From contig VGCA01000004.1 of assembly GCA_016870245.1 (NCBI GenBank), positions 1-46,127 of the forward strand: a stretch of DNA of 46,127 nucleotides, given 5' to 3'. The number at the start of each line of letters is the position of its first letter. Within the stretch, counting starts at the first letter, position 1. Below the pieces are notes generated by a model that had not been told where the DNA came from, made no database searches, and worked only from the letters and a program-made list of their open reading frames with translations. This DNA is from Actinomycetota bacterium (GTDB lineage Bacteria; Actinomycetota; Acidimicrobiia; IMCC26256; PALSA-555). Made by a program: the position numbers and the translations under genes. Below, piece by piece: positions 22,777-31,440 of this stretch.

Positions 22777-25007
22777 GTGCGCTCCGGGTGGTCGGCGGGG
22801 AACGTCGCGGCCCCGAGTCCCGGCGGTGGGCCCATCGGGAGGGGCCCCTCGCCGACGAAGCGCCAGCCGAGTCCCACGAGACGCGCGTCGTCGAGGTCGG
22901 GGTCGGGGTGATCGATGCGGGGGAAGAACCCTCGCGCCCGGAGGTGCGCGTCGGCGACCAGCGCGGCGCCGTCGAGCACTTCGGCACCGCGGACGCCGGC
23001 CGGGACGAGCGCATCGAGCAGGTCCGGCAGGAGGCGCGTGCCGACGATCCCACCGAGGATCTCGTCGAGCCCCGCGCGGTCGTCGAGACGCGCCGCCGCG
23101 CACGACCACTCCGAGCGTGCGAGGTCCGGCTGCTGCAGCGCGGCGCCGACGCGATGCCACTCGTCGTCGGACTGCACCGACAGGGCGAGCCACCGGTCGT
23201 CGGCCGTCCGGTAGACGCCGTGCGGCGCGAACGGCGCCAGCTCGCAGCCGACGGGCAGCGTCCGCGAGCTGCCGGCCGACGCCTCGGCCACGAACTCGTC
23301 CACCGTCGTCGCGACGACCTCCGCCATCGAGACGTCCAACGTCCCCCCGCACGATCGCCGCGGCCCCAGCCACCATGCGGCCATCGCCGTCGCGGTGACC
23401 ACTGCCGAGAGCACGTCGGCGAGGACCGTGCCCACCCGGGCGAGCTCACCCTGACGGTCCCGGCTCAAGAACGCCAGCCCCCCATACGCCTGGACGTTGT
23501 TGGCGTAGACGCGATAGCCGGCGAGCGGACCGTCGCTCCCGAACCCCGAGAGCCTCGTCACGAGGACGTGCGGGTCGCAGTCGCGCACCTCGGCCGGGCT
23601 CACTCCGAGCCGCTCGAGCCGACGGGCGCCGACGTTCTCGAGCACGACGTGGGTGCCGTCGACGAGCCGGCGGGCGATCGTGGGCGCGGCCGTCTCGTCG
23701 GCGGCCACACTGCGCTTCGAGTGGTTCGCGATCGCGAAGTACGCGCCGCGCTCGATCCCCGACACCCCGTCGGCGAAGGGTCCCGTGCGTCGGTACAGGT
23801 CGAGGCGGTCCAGCTCCTCCAGCCGCACGACGTCGGCGCCCATCGCGCCGACGAGCGCACCGGCGATCGGTGCCGCGAGGACGTGGGTGAACTCGGCGAT
23901 GCGCAGCTCGGAGAGCGGCCGCCACTCCGCGACGTGCGACGGCGCCTCGATGTCCAGCACCCACGGTTGCGCCGTCACGCACATCCGGACGCCTTCCACC
24001 TCGTCCTCGACGATGAAGTCGCGATGGCGGAACTGGGCCGAGGCCAGGATCTCGTCCGGCCCGTTGACCGGGGTCGAGGGCACACCCTCGCGTTGGAGCA
24101 TCGCCGCGCACGTGTCCTTGTCGAGCTCGCGAGCCCACTCCCCGACCCGCTCGGTGATGAACGCCGCATGCTCCGCGCGCGCGGGCCGGTCCTCGAGTCC
24201 TTCGGTCCAGGCCGGGGTGCCGAGCACGCGGACCATCGCCGCCCACTGGTGGTTCTCGATCGCGGCGATGCGCACGAACCCGTCGCGGCACGGGAAGGCA
24301 CCCGAGGGCGCGACGTAGCGGCCGCTCCCGGCCCGGCCCGGGCACCGGTACAGCACGTGCGCGCACTCCGGGAGCGCACCGACCATGACGACGGCCTCCT
24401 GCGCCGAGACATCGACGTGGACCGGCACAGCGGTCTCGCGGTGGCGGTCCAACCCGTGCAGCGCGGCCAACGCGGCCACGTGCCCCGTGGCCCGCATCGC
24501 GAGGAAGCCGGGCGGGGACACCGGGACGTCCTCGCCCTCGACGGTGACGGTCGACAGCAGGCCACCCGAGGCGAGGGCGACCAGCTCTCCTCCGGGCTGG
24601 GGCGCCCGGGGGCCGTCGAGGCCGAACGGCGAGATCGTGACCCACACCGCGCGGTTCCGCCGGCCGACGTCCTCGACGTGGCGATCGGGGTCGCCGACAC
24701 CGTCGACGCGATCGTCGATCACGACCGACGCGGCGGCCACGAGGTCGTCGGCCACCGCCGCGTCCGCGACCCGATGGATGACCTTGGCGCGGTCGAGGAC
24801 CGCGACCACGAGCGCGCCGGCACCCGGGACGCGCGGCTCGTGGTCGAGCACCGAGCGGTGCTCCCCCACGACCTTGTGGACGGTGGCGCCCATGGCCGCG
24901 AGCTGCGCGGCCGCGACGGCACCGGCGATCCCGTCACCGAGCTCGAGCACGGTCAGCCCGGCGAGCAGCCCCGGATCCGCGGCGCCCCTCGGGGCCACCT
25001 CGGTCAT
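22764..25007 (-). CDS. Double-domain CaiB/BaiF family III CoA-transferase
   Basis: A 747-residue protein made of two consecutive type III CoA-transferase modules. Each opens with the family's Rossmann-like start: GLTVLELGDGIAG near residue 17 and ELRIAEFTHVLAAPIAG near 367. Each has a D-V-S segment near the family's active-site region, HVDVSAQEA (197-205) and LDVSMAEV in the second half. Family members move CoA between carboxylic acids or racemise 2-methylacyl-CoAs. Most are about 400-residue chains that interlock as dimers; a fused tandem could form the interlocked pair within one chain. The ATG overlaps the preceding CoA-transferase stop by ATGA (25004-25007). Confidence 0.86.
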   Translation of the reverse strand: MTEVAPRGAADPGLLAGLTVLELGDGIAGAVAAAQLAAMGATVHKVVGEHRSVLDHEPRVPGAGALVVAVLDRAKVIHRVADAAVADDLVAAASVVIDDRVDGVGDPDRHVEDVGRRNRAVWVTISPFGLDGPRAPQPGGELVALASGGLLSTVTVEGEDVPVSPPGFLAMRATGHVAALAALHGLDRHRETAVPVHVDVSAQEAVVMVGALPECAHVLYRCPGRAGSGRYVAPSGAFPCRDGFVRIAAIENHQWAAMVRVLGTPAWTEGLEDRPARAEHAAFITERVGEWARELDKDTCAAMLQREGVPSTPVNGPDEILASAQFRHRDFIVEDEVEGVRMCVTAQPWVLDIEAPSHVAEWRPLSELRIAEFTHVLAAPIAGALVGAMGADVVRLEELDRLDLYRRTGPFADGVSGIERGAYFAIANHSKRSVAADETAAPTIARRLVDGTHVVLENVGARRLERLGVSPAEVRDCDPHVLVTRLSGFGSDGPLAGYRVYANNVQAYGGLAFLSRDRQGELARVGTVLADVLSAVVTATAMAAWWLGPRRSCGGTLDVSMAEVVATTVDEFVAEASAGSSRTLPVGCELAPFAPHGVYRTADDRWLALSVQSDDEWHRVGAALQQPDLARSEWSCAAARLDDRAGLDEILGGIVGTRLLPDLLDALVPAGVRGAEVLDGAALVADAHLRARGFFPRIDHPDPDLDDARLVGLGWRFVGEGPLPMGPPPGLGAATFPADHPERTWPS

Positions 25008-26275
25008 CCGGCGAGCGGTCCCGGATCGGCTCCCAGCTCGGCCAACACGTCGGCAGTGTGCTCACCGACGGTCGGCGGGCGGCGGACGATCCGCCAGGGC
25101 GTACGCATCAGGCGCAACGGCGGCCCCGGGTACCGCACCGTCCGGCCCAGCTCCGGGTGGTCCACGGGAACCTGCATCCCCCGGGCGACCGAGTGCTCGT
25201 TCTCGAACGCCTCCTCGGGCGCGAGGACCGCCCCGACCGGCAGGTCTCGTCGCTGGGCGCCGACGAAGAACTCGAGCGCGGGCAGCCGCGACGCGATCAG
25301 GTTCATGGCGTCACGCGATGCCGAGTAGACGGCCATCGCATCGACGGTGGCGTTCCCTTCGGGAGCACCGAGGGCGCGATCCGGGTCGCTCGCCTGCTGG
25401 AGGAACACCACCTCCGGGAGCTCGTCGGCGAGGCCGAGCTCGGCGATCCACGCGGCCAGGGCCGCGAACTGCGCCGGCGTGCGCGGGGGCACGCCGGTCG
25501 TCACGTAGCCGTCGTCGGCGGTGCGCACCTGGAGCGGCTCGGTCACGACCGGCGCGGCGTGGCGCCCCGTCTGGCGCTGGACGACGCTCTGCACCGAGAG
25601 CCAGTTGTAGGTGGCGATCTCGGTCGTCGTGTTCGCCACCGCGTTGAGGTTCACCGCGACCCGCTGGCCTCGTCCGGTCCGCCTCCGGGCCGCGATCGCG
25701 GCGAGCGCGCCGATCGCGGCGTAGACCGCGCCCATCTGGTGCGACTGGTAGCCCTGCCCGCGGACGGGCGGCAGCCGGTGGTCGTCGTACCCGCAGCTCC
25801 ACATCGGTCCGCCGCCCGCGAGGATCGTGAGGTCACACGCCGGCTCCCCGTCCCGGGGGCCGTCCCGGGTGAACGGGGTGATCGACACCCACACGAGCGT
25901 CGGATGGCGAGCGAGCACGGTGTCGGGGACGAGGTCGACCGCGGCGAGGCGTGCCCCGAGGTCGGACTCGAGGACCACGTCGGCGGTGCCGAGCAGCACC
26001 TCGAGCCGGCTGCGGTCGGCGGCGAGGTCGAGGTCGAGCACGACGCTCCGCTTGCCCGCGGCCTCCGACCACCACCGCAGGCTCCGATCCGGGTGGGGGT
26101 CGTCGTCGACGAACGGTGGGAGGTGACGGATCGCGGCGCCTCCCGGTGGCTCGACCACGACGACGTCGGCGCCGAGATCGGCGAAGTGCCGCCCCGCGAG
26201 GCCGGTGAACTCACCGGCGAGCTCGACGACCCGGAGGTCGCCCAGCGCGGCCGGGGGCGCGTCGGCGGCGCTCAC
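25004..26275 (-). CDS. CaiB/BaiF family III CoA-transferase, possibly catalytically degenerate
   Basis: A 423-residue type III CoA-transferase homologue. It opens DLRVVELAGEFTGLAGRHFADLGADVVVVEPP and ends VGEHTADVLAELG, both typical. The active-site block that reads (V/I)D-x-(S/A)-M in most members is RVAVNLNAVAN here, so the Asp is replaced by Ala. This subunit may have lost transferase chemistry and serve as a structural half of a heteromer with the neighbouring CoA-transferases. The GTG start at 26275 overlaps the upstream stop by GTGA (26272-26275), and its own stop overlaps the next start by ATGA. Strict stoichiometric expression is therefore likely. Confidence 0.82.
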   Translation of the reverse strand: MSAADAPPAALGDLRVVELAGEFTGLAGRHFADLGADVVVVEPPGGAAIRHLPPFVDDDPHPDRSLRWWSEAAGKRSVVLDLDLAADRSRLEVLLGTADVVLESDLGARLAAVDLVPDTVLARHPTLVWVSITPFTRDGPRDGEPACDLTILAGGGPMWSCGYDDHRLPPVRGQGYQSHQMGAVYAAIGALAAIAARRRTGRGQRVAVNLNAVANTTTEIATYNWLSVQSVVQRQTGRHAAPVVTEPLQVRTADDGYVTTGVPPRTPAQFAALAAWIAELGLADELPEVVFLQQASDPDRALGAPEGNATVDAMAVYSASRDAMNLIASRLPALEFFVGAQRRDLPVGAVLAPEEAFENEHSVARGMQVPVDHPELGRTVRYPGPPLRLMRTPWRIVRRPPTVGEHTADVLAELGADPGPLAG

Positions 26276-27528
26276 ACGACACCCGCGGCGCGGAGCTCGT
26301 CGATGGTGTCGGCGTCGCGGCCGAGGAGCTCGCCGAGCACGTAGTCGGTGTGCTGGCCGAGGCACGGCGCCGCGGACGCGATCGACCAGTCGGTCTCCGA
26401 GAGGTGGATCGGCAGGCCTTCCACCCGCGTCCGTCCGATCTCGGGGTGCTCGACCTCGGGGAACAGGCCCCACCCCGCGAGGTCGGGATCCCCGTCGATG
26501 CGCTCCGGTGGCCGGCGCACCGCGCTCGCGGGCACCCCGACGGCCACGAGCGCCCGCGCCGTGTCCTCCGCATCACGGTCGGCGGTCCACGCCGCGATGC
26601 GCGCGTCGAGCTCGTCCTGGCGCGCCAGCCGCGCGGCCAGCGTGCGCCACTGCTCGTCGTGCGCCCACGAGCCCAGCACGCCCGCGGCGCGCACCCACTC
26701 GTCGTCGTCGCGGCACGCGATCGCGACCCAGCAGTCGTCGCCGCGCGCGGGGTACACCGAGTGCGGGGCCATCTCGTCGTAGATGGCGTGGTTGCCGTTC
26801 GGCTGGCCGGGTCGCCGTCGGCCCCGGCCGTTGACGGTCCAGTCGAGCAGCGCCGGACCGTGGAGCGTGAGCGCCGCCTCGGTGGTGGCGAGGTCGATCC
26901 ACTGACCCTGACCCGTCGTGTCCCGGACGTGCAGCCCCACCAGCAGCGCCAGCGCCATCGCGTAGGCGCCCATGTGGTCCATGTAGGAGTAGCCCCACCC
27001 GGCCGGCTCCATGTCCGGGAGACCGGACGTGAACGTCAGGCCCGACATCGCCTGGACGATCGGACCCCACGTCTTGAACTCCCGGTAGGGACCGTCGGCG
27101 CCGAACCCGCTGCTCGACACGTACACGACGCCTTCGCGCAAGCCCCGGAGCTGCTCGTACCCGAAGCCCAGGCGGTCCATGACGCCGGCGGCGAAGTTCT
27201 CGGTCACGGCGTCCGAGATCCGCACCAGGTCGGCGAACAGCTCCTTGCCCCGCGGATCCGCCAGATCGATCGTGACCCCGAGCTTTCCCACGTTGTGGTT
27301 GTTGAACCCGACCCCGAGGTTCGGACCCCGCCGGTCGTCGACGTAGGGCCCGACGGTGCGCATCATGTCCCAGCGGCCCTGGTTCCGCGGGTTCTCGACC
27401 CGGATCACCTCGGCGCCGAGGGCCGCCAGGATCTTGGTGGCTCCGGCACCGGCGAGCTGCCCCGTGAGGTCGCAGATGCGAACGTGCTCCAGTGCGGTCA
27501 CGGCCGGCGGATCACCCGTCGACGCCAC
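26272..27528 (-). CDS. CaiB/BaiF family III CoA-transferase
   Basis: A 418-residue CoA-transferase. It has the expected N-terminal block LEHVRICDLTGQLAGAGATKILAALGAEVIRVE in two parts. SSSGFGADGPYREF follows in the middle, then the active-site segment WIDLATTEA retaining the Asp. The C-terminus has LGQHTDYVLGELLG. This is the most canonical of the three CoA-transferases in the operon, with normal length. It probably transfers CoA from a small donor such as succinyl-CoA to a carboxylic acid intermediate. The upstream amidohydrolase gene overlaps its start by 17 bp. Confidence 0.87.
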   Translation of the reverse strand: MASTGDPPAVTALEHVRICDLTGQLAGAGATKILAALGAEVIRVENPRNQGRWDMMRTVGPYVDDRRGPNLGVGFNNHNVGKLGVTIDLADPRGKELFADLVRISDAVTENFAAGVMDRLGFGYEQLRGLREGVVYVSSSGFGADGPYREFKTWGPIVQAMSGLTFTSGLPDMEPAGWGYSYMDHMGAYAMALALLVGLHVRDTTGQGQWIDLATTEAALTLHGPALLDWTVNGRGRRRPGQPNGNHAIYDEMAPHSVYPARGDDCWVAIACRDDDEWVRAAGVLGSWAHDEQWRTLAARLARQDELDARIAAWTADRDAEDTARALVAVGVPASAVRRPPERIDGDPDLAGWGLFPEVEHPEIGRTRVEGLPIHLSETDWSIASAAPCLGQHTDYVLGELLGRDADTIDELRAAGVV

Positions 27529-28825
27529 CGCTGAGGACCGACGCCATCCGCACCTTCATGTCGCCGTAGGTGATGGGCTCCTGCCCCGCCATCGGAGCCC
27601 TCCCCGCGTCGACCTTGGGGGCATCGAGGTCGACGGCATCGAGGCCGCTACGGAGTGCGGAGACCGTGCACGCGTCGCGGCCGAGGCGCTCGACCGCGTC
27701 GTAGCCGAAGACGCGCGCCGCATTGCCCCAGCAGATGGCGTCGATCTCGTCGTCGGTGCATCCGTCGAGCTGGGCGAGCAGCTGCTCCGGAGCATCGGGC
27801 CACGAGCTGTCGGAGTGGGGGTAGTCGAGCTCCCACGTGATCGTCTCGACACCGATGTGGTGACGGTTCTCGATCCCGAACCGGTCCCGGATGAAGCACG
27901 AGACGAAGTTGCGGCGGTACACGTCGGTCGGGGTGAGTCCGGGCCCGAGGTCGTCTCCCGTCCACGCCCGCTGACGCGAGTACGTGTCCTCGAGTCGCTC
28001 GAGCAGGAAGGGGATCCAGCCGATCCCGCCTTCCGACAGCGCGATCGTGATCTCGGGGAAGCGCTGGATGACCCGGGAGAACATGAGGTCGGACGCGAAG
28101 CGCGGCGTGTCGTTCGCGACCATGACGTTGTAGGCCAGGTACGAGGTCAGATCGGACGGGACGGCCACTCCACCGCCGGTGCCGATGTGGACGTTGACCA
28201 CGGTGCCCAGCTCCACGCACGCGCCCCACAACGCGTCCCAGTGCGGGTCCTGCCACGGCGGCTGGCCGTAGGCGTTGATGTGCTGGGGGATCGTGATGGC
28301 ACGACAGCCCCGGTCGGCCAGTCGACGGACCTCCGCGGCGGCGAGCGCCGGGTCCCAGAGGGGGAGGATCCCCATGGGGATGAACCGATCGGGATGCGCA
28401 CCGGCCCAGTCCTCGAGGTGCCAGTCGTTGTATGCACGGACCATGACCGCGGAGATGTCACGGTCGCCGTGGAACGTGAACAGCGCCCCCGAGATGGTCG
28501 GGAACGTCGGGAAGCAGAGCGAGGCCATCACGCCGGCGATGTCCATGTCGCGGACCCGGTCGTCGACGACGTAGCACCCGGAGCGCATCTCGTCGAAGCG
28601 CGCCGGCTCGAAGCCCCACTCCGTGTTGGGCCGACCCGCGACGGCGCCCAGGCCGATGTTCGGGAGGACCCGGCCCTCGTAGACCCAGAACTCGTTGCCC
28701 CGCGCGTCGGTCTCGATCCGCGGCGCCCGGTCGGCGTACCGTTCGGGAACGCGTCCCTCGAACATGTCGCGCGGCTCGATCACATGGTCGTCGACGCTGA
28801 TCAGGACGAGGTCTCCGACGTCCAC
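27512..28825 (-). CDS. Amidohydrolase-2 family metal-dependent hydrolase/decarboxylase
   Basis: A 437-residue TIM-barrel enzyme of the ACMSD/amidohydrolase-2 family. Metal-ligand candidates are the N-terminal D-x-H at residues 12-14 (ISVDDHVIEP), the His in VVNVHIG and the Asp in ELDYPHSDSSW. The family decarboxylates or hydrolyses ring carboxylates and related acids. Actinobacterial members commonly sit in CoA-transferase and steroid or terpenoid operons. The GTG at 28825 was chosen because a GGGGGA ribosome-binding site precedes it and the family alignment begins there. It is the first gene of the minus-strand CoA-transferase operon, and it is divergent from the SDR at 28951. Confidence 0.85.
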   Translation of the reverse strand: MDVGDLVLISVDDHVIEPRDMFEGRVPERYADRAPRIETDARGNEFWVYEGRVLPNIGLGAVAGRPNTEWGFEPARFDEMRSGCYVVDDRVRDMDIAGVMASLCFPTFPTISGALFTFHGDRDISAVMVRAYNDWHLEDWAGAHPDRFIPMGILPLWDPALAAAEVRRLADRGCRAITIPQHINAYGQPPWQDPHWDALWGACVELGTVVNVHIGTGGGVAVPSDLTSYLAYNVMVANDTPRFASDLMFSRVIQRFPEITIALSEGGIGWIPFLLERLEDTYSRQRAWTGDDLGPGLTPTDVYRRNFVSCFIRDRFGIENRHHIGVETITWELDYPHSDSSWPDAPEQLLAQLDGCTDDEIDAICWGNAARVFGYDAVERLGRDACTVSALRSGLDAVDLDAPKVDAGRAPMAGQEPITYGDMKVRMASVLSGGVDG

Positions 28826-28872
28826 GGCTCCCCCAGACTCCACCCGTCCCCACCCCGCACGCGGAGCAGGAG

Positions 28873-28920
28873 ACAACAGCACGGAACTTGTTGTACTGTA
28901 ACGCTCGACCACACTATGCA
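28873..28920 (+). promoter_or_regulatory. Divergent promoter region with ACAACA/TGTTGT inverted repeat
   Basis: In the 125-bp gap between the amidohydrolase and the SDR, ACAACA (28873-28878) and TGTTGT (28889-28894) form a perfect 6-bp inverted repeat with a 10-bp spacer. The right arm overlaps TTGTAC (28891-28896), which with TATGCA (28915-28920) makes a plausible promoter (18-bp spacing) for the SDR at 28951. The ACAAC/GTTGT half-site recurs upstream of the SDR at 45617. Confidence 0.4.
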
Positions 28921-28950
28921 CCACGAACGCGCACGTCGCCAGTCGACGCC

Positions 28951-29718
28951 ATGACCCGCGGCCGTCTCGCCGAGCGTGTCGCCGTCGTGACCGGGGCCGG
29001 TCAGGGTGTCGGACGCGGGATCGCCCTGGCGCTCGCCGCCGAGGGCGCACGGATCGCCGTCGTCGACGTGAACGTCGAGACCGCGCAGCAGACGGTCGAC
29101 GCGTGTCGAGCCCGTGGGGTGGACGCCGTCGCGGTGACGGCCGACGTCGGGCGCCGGGAGGAGGTCGCCGCGGCGACCGACGAGGTGATGCAGCGGTTCG
29201 GATCCATCGCGATCCTCGTCAACAACGCGCACGACTTCGCGCTCGGCATCCCCCTCGAGCAGACCTCCGACGACGACATGGAGCGCTCGTGGCGGACCGC
29301 CACGCTCGGGACCCTCTACTTCATGCAGGCGTGCTTCGTGCCGATGCGCGACCGAGGCGGGGGGAAGATCCTCAACATCGGCTCGGGAGGAGCGCTCGAC
29401 GGCGACGCGGGCGCCGCGAGCTACGTCGCCGCCAAGGAGGCCGTGCGGGCCCTCACCCGGGTCGCCGCCCGCGAATGGGGGCCCCACGGGATCCACGTCA
29501 ACACCCTGTGCCCGTTCGCCCGCACCCCACGGTGGGAGGCGTTTGCCGCGGAGCACCCGGGACGGGTCGAGCGTCAGGCGGCCGCCCTCCCGCTGCGCCG
29601 GGCACCGGGCGACCCCGAGCTCGACATCGGCCGCGCCGCGGTCTTCCTCGTGAGCGACGACTCCAGCTACGTCACCGGACAGACGCTCTTCGTCGAGGGC
29701 GGGCGGATGCGGACGTGA
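28951..29718 (+). CDS. SDR-family oxidoreductase
   Basis: A 255-residue short-chain dehydrogenase with TGAGQGVG at residues 14-21, NNAH at 91-94 in place of NNAG, and Tyr158-x3-Lys162 in YVAAK. The C-terminal GQTLFVEGG is standard. I chose the ATG at 28951; upstream sequence in frame is promoter DNA. It heads a plus-strand operon with the half-size dehydratases, another SDR, thiolase-like and DUF35 genes. The next gene overlaps its stop by GTGA (29715-29718). A role as 3-hydroxyacyl-CoA or ring-alcohol dehydrogenase fits. Confidence 0.88.
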   Translation: MTRGRLAERVAVVTGAGQGVGRGIALALAAEGARIAVVDVNVETAQQTVDACRARGVDAVAVTADVGRREEVAAATDEVMQRFGSIAILVNNAHDFALGIPLEQTSDDDMERSWRTATLGTLYFMQACFVPMRDRGGGKILNIGSGGALDGDAGAASYVAAKEAVRALTRVAAREWGPHGIHVNTLCPFARTPRWEAFAAEHPGRVERQAAALPLRRAPGDPELDIGRAAVFLVSDDSSYVTGQTLFVEGGRMRT

Positions 29719-30203
29719 ACGACGTCGGCCCGCTGCTGACGCCCCGTATGCGCGAGCAGCGCGGGAGGTGGACCGACTGGGGGCCACCGAGTCCCGCGGT
29801 GTCGGTCTCCGACATCCGGCGCTGGGCGATCGCCGTGTACTGGCCGCACACCCCGCCACGCCTCTACTGGGACGAGGAGTACGCGCAGACGACGCGGTGG
29901 GGCGGCGTCATCGCCCCCGCCGAGTTCAACCCGTTCGCGTGGCCCATCGAACCGCAGAGGTCGCGCCGCGCTCTCGACGGGCAGACCTCGCCCCGCGTCC
30001 GACGCGTGAACGGAGGGAGTCGCATCCGGTTCGGCGTCCCCGTGCGGCCCGGCGACCGCATCACGGCCCGGTCGCAGCTCGTCGAATGGCGGGCGAAGCG
30101 CGGGCGCAGCGGTGACCTCCTCTTCGTGGACTTCCGCCACCAGTGGCGCAACCAGCGGGGCGAGGACGTCCGCGACGCCGTCCACACGCTCGTCTACCAC
30201 TGA
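29715..30203 (+). CDS. MaoC-type dehydratase, N-terminal-half (FAS1-like dehydratase domain) subunit
   Basis: A 162-residue single hot-dog protein. The GTG start overlaps the preceding SDR stop by GTGA. The sequence shows an N-terminal strand/helix region (VSVSDIRRWAIAVYWP). A WGGVIAPAEFNPF segment follows, then a second strand set with VRPGDRITARSQLVEW, which is typical of the FAS1-like dehydratase domain. These proteins lack the hydratase dyad and pair with a catalytic MaoC-like half, as in heteromeric steroid and lipid enoyl-CoA hydratases. The probable partner is encoded two genes downstream at 30994, with an SDR in between. Confidence 0.8.
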   Translation: MNDVGPLLTPRMREQRGRWTDWGPPSPAVSVSDIRRWAIAVYWPHTPPRLYWDEEYAQTTRWGGVIAPAEFNPFAWPIEPQRSRRALDGQTSPRVRRVNGGSRIRFGVPVRPGDRITARSQLVEWRAKRGRSGDLLFVDFRHQWRNQRGEDVRDAVHTLVYH

Positions 30204-30204
30204 C

Positions 30205-30981
30205 GTGTTGCTCCGGGACCGCACCGTGATCGTGTCGGGAGTGGGTCCCGGGCTCGGCCGCGACCTGGCGCTCGCGTGCGCCCGCGAAGGCGCTCGCCTG
30301 GTGCTCGTCGCCCGCGACGGGGAGCGCCTGCGCACGATCGAGGCCGAGATCGGCGACGCGGCCTCCACCCACCGTGTCGCTGCCGACGCCGCCGACGCCG
30401 ACGAGGCCTCCCGCATCGTCGAGGAGACCCTCGCGCGCTTCGGCACGATCGACGGCCTGGTGAACAACGCGGCCGTGGTCCCCCCGCTGACGCAGATCGC
30501 GGCCGCGCCGCTCTCGGACGTCGAGCAGAGCCTGGATGCCAACTTCCTGACCGCGTTCCATCTCACCCGCGCTGTCGTCCCGACCATGGTGGCCCGGCAA
30601 CGCGGCTCAGTGGTGATGGTCAACTCGGCCATCCTGCGCCATCCGAAGCCCGACTTCGGTGCCTACAACATCGCCAAGCATGCGCTGCTCGGGTTCGCGC
30701 GCTCACTCGCGCTCGAGCTGGGACCGTCAGGCATCAGGGTGAACACCCTCGCGCCCGGGAAGATCGACGGCGAACGGCTCAGCGCGTACTTCGAGGTGCG
30801 AGCGCAAGCGCGCGGTGTCCCCGTCGAGGCCGTCCGCGCCGAGTACGCGTCGAACCTCTCCCTGCGCCGCCTTCCCTCCGGCGCCGAGTACGCCGACGTC
30901 GCGGTGTTCCTCCTCTCCGACCTCTCGCGCGCGATCACCGGGCACGTCCTCGACGCGAACGGCGGGGAGTACTTCGACTGA
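30205..30981 (+). CDS. SDR-family oxidoreductase
   Basis: A 258-residue SDR. The nucleotide-binding loop reads SGVGPGLG (11-18), VNNAA is at 86-90 and Tyr154-x3-Lys158 in YNIAK. The GVGPGLGR loop is shared with the SDR at 36332-37120, marking them as a subgroup. A GTG start 1 bp after the preceding stop is the best fit; the longer frame upstream is a shadow of the dehydratase gene. It sits between the two halves of the MaoC-type dehydratase. Oxidation of the 3-hydroxyacyl-CoA produced by that dehydratase is the natural inference. Confidence 0.87.
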   Translation: MLLRDRTVIVSGVGPGLGRDLALACAREGARLVLVARDGERLRTIEAEIGDAASTHRVAADAADADEASRIVEETLARFGTIDGLVNNAAVVPPLTQIAAAPLSDVEQSLDANFLTAFHLTRAVVPTMVARQRGSVVMVNSAILRHPKPDFGAYNIAKHALLGFARSLALELGPSGIRVNTLAPGKIDGERLSAYFEVRAQARGVPVEAVRAEYASNLSLRRLPSGAEYADVAVFLLSDLSRAITGHVLDANGGEYFD

Positions 30982-30993
30982 GAACGGAGACCC

Positions 30994-31440
30994 ATGACCA
31001 TCGAGTTCGACCAGCTCCGGCCGGGGCAGCGCTTGCCGCCGTGGGTCGCCCCCAGTGGCATCGAGCCGTGGAACCGATTCGCGGCCGTGAACGACGAGTT
31101 CGTCCCGGTGCACATGGACGACGACGCCGGCCGAAGGGCGGGAAACCCCCAGGGCGCGTTCGGCATGGGCAACCTCCGTCTCTCCTATGTCGCCAACCTT
31201 CTCCGCGAATGGGCCGGCGACGATGCCGAGATCCGCGAGCTGCACGTGGAGTACCGATCCCGGCACCAGAAGAACGACGTGCTCACCGCCAACGGAACGG
31301 TCGTTGCGGTGTCGTTCGCGCGTGACGAGGTGCTGGTGACCGTCGACGTCGACGTCGTCACCCGAGACGGTCGGAGCACCGCGCCGGGCACGGCGAGGGT
31401 CGCATTCCCGCTCGCCACCGCGGCCCCCGACGCGCCATGA
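30994..31440 (+). CDS. MaoC-type dehydratase, C-terminal-half (catalytic-like) subunit
   Basis: A 148-residue hot-dog protein with the hydratase signature region WNRFAAVNDEFVPVHMDDD. Glu35-x4-His40 aligns by eye with the usual Asp-x4-His dyad of (R)-specific enoyl-CoA hydratases, so the acid appears to be Glu rather than Asp. GAFGMGNLRLSYVANLL follows as the central hot-dog helix. It probably forms a heterodimer with the 162-residue protein at 29715 to hydrate a bulky enoyl-CoA. Its stop overlaps the thiolase-like start by ATGA (31437-31440). Confidence 0.82.
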   Translation: MTIEFDQLRPGQRLPPWVAPSGIEPWNRFAAVNDEFVPVHMDDDAGRRAGNPQGAFGMGNLRLSYVANLLREWAGDDAEIRELHVEYRSRHQKNDVLTANGTVVAVSFARDEVLVTVDVDVVTRDGRSTAPGTARVAFPLATAAPDAP

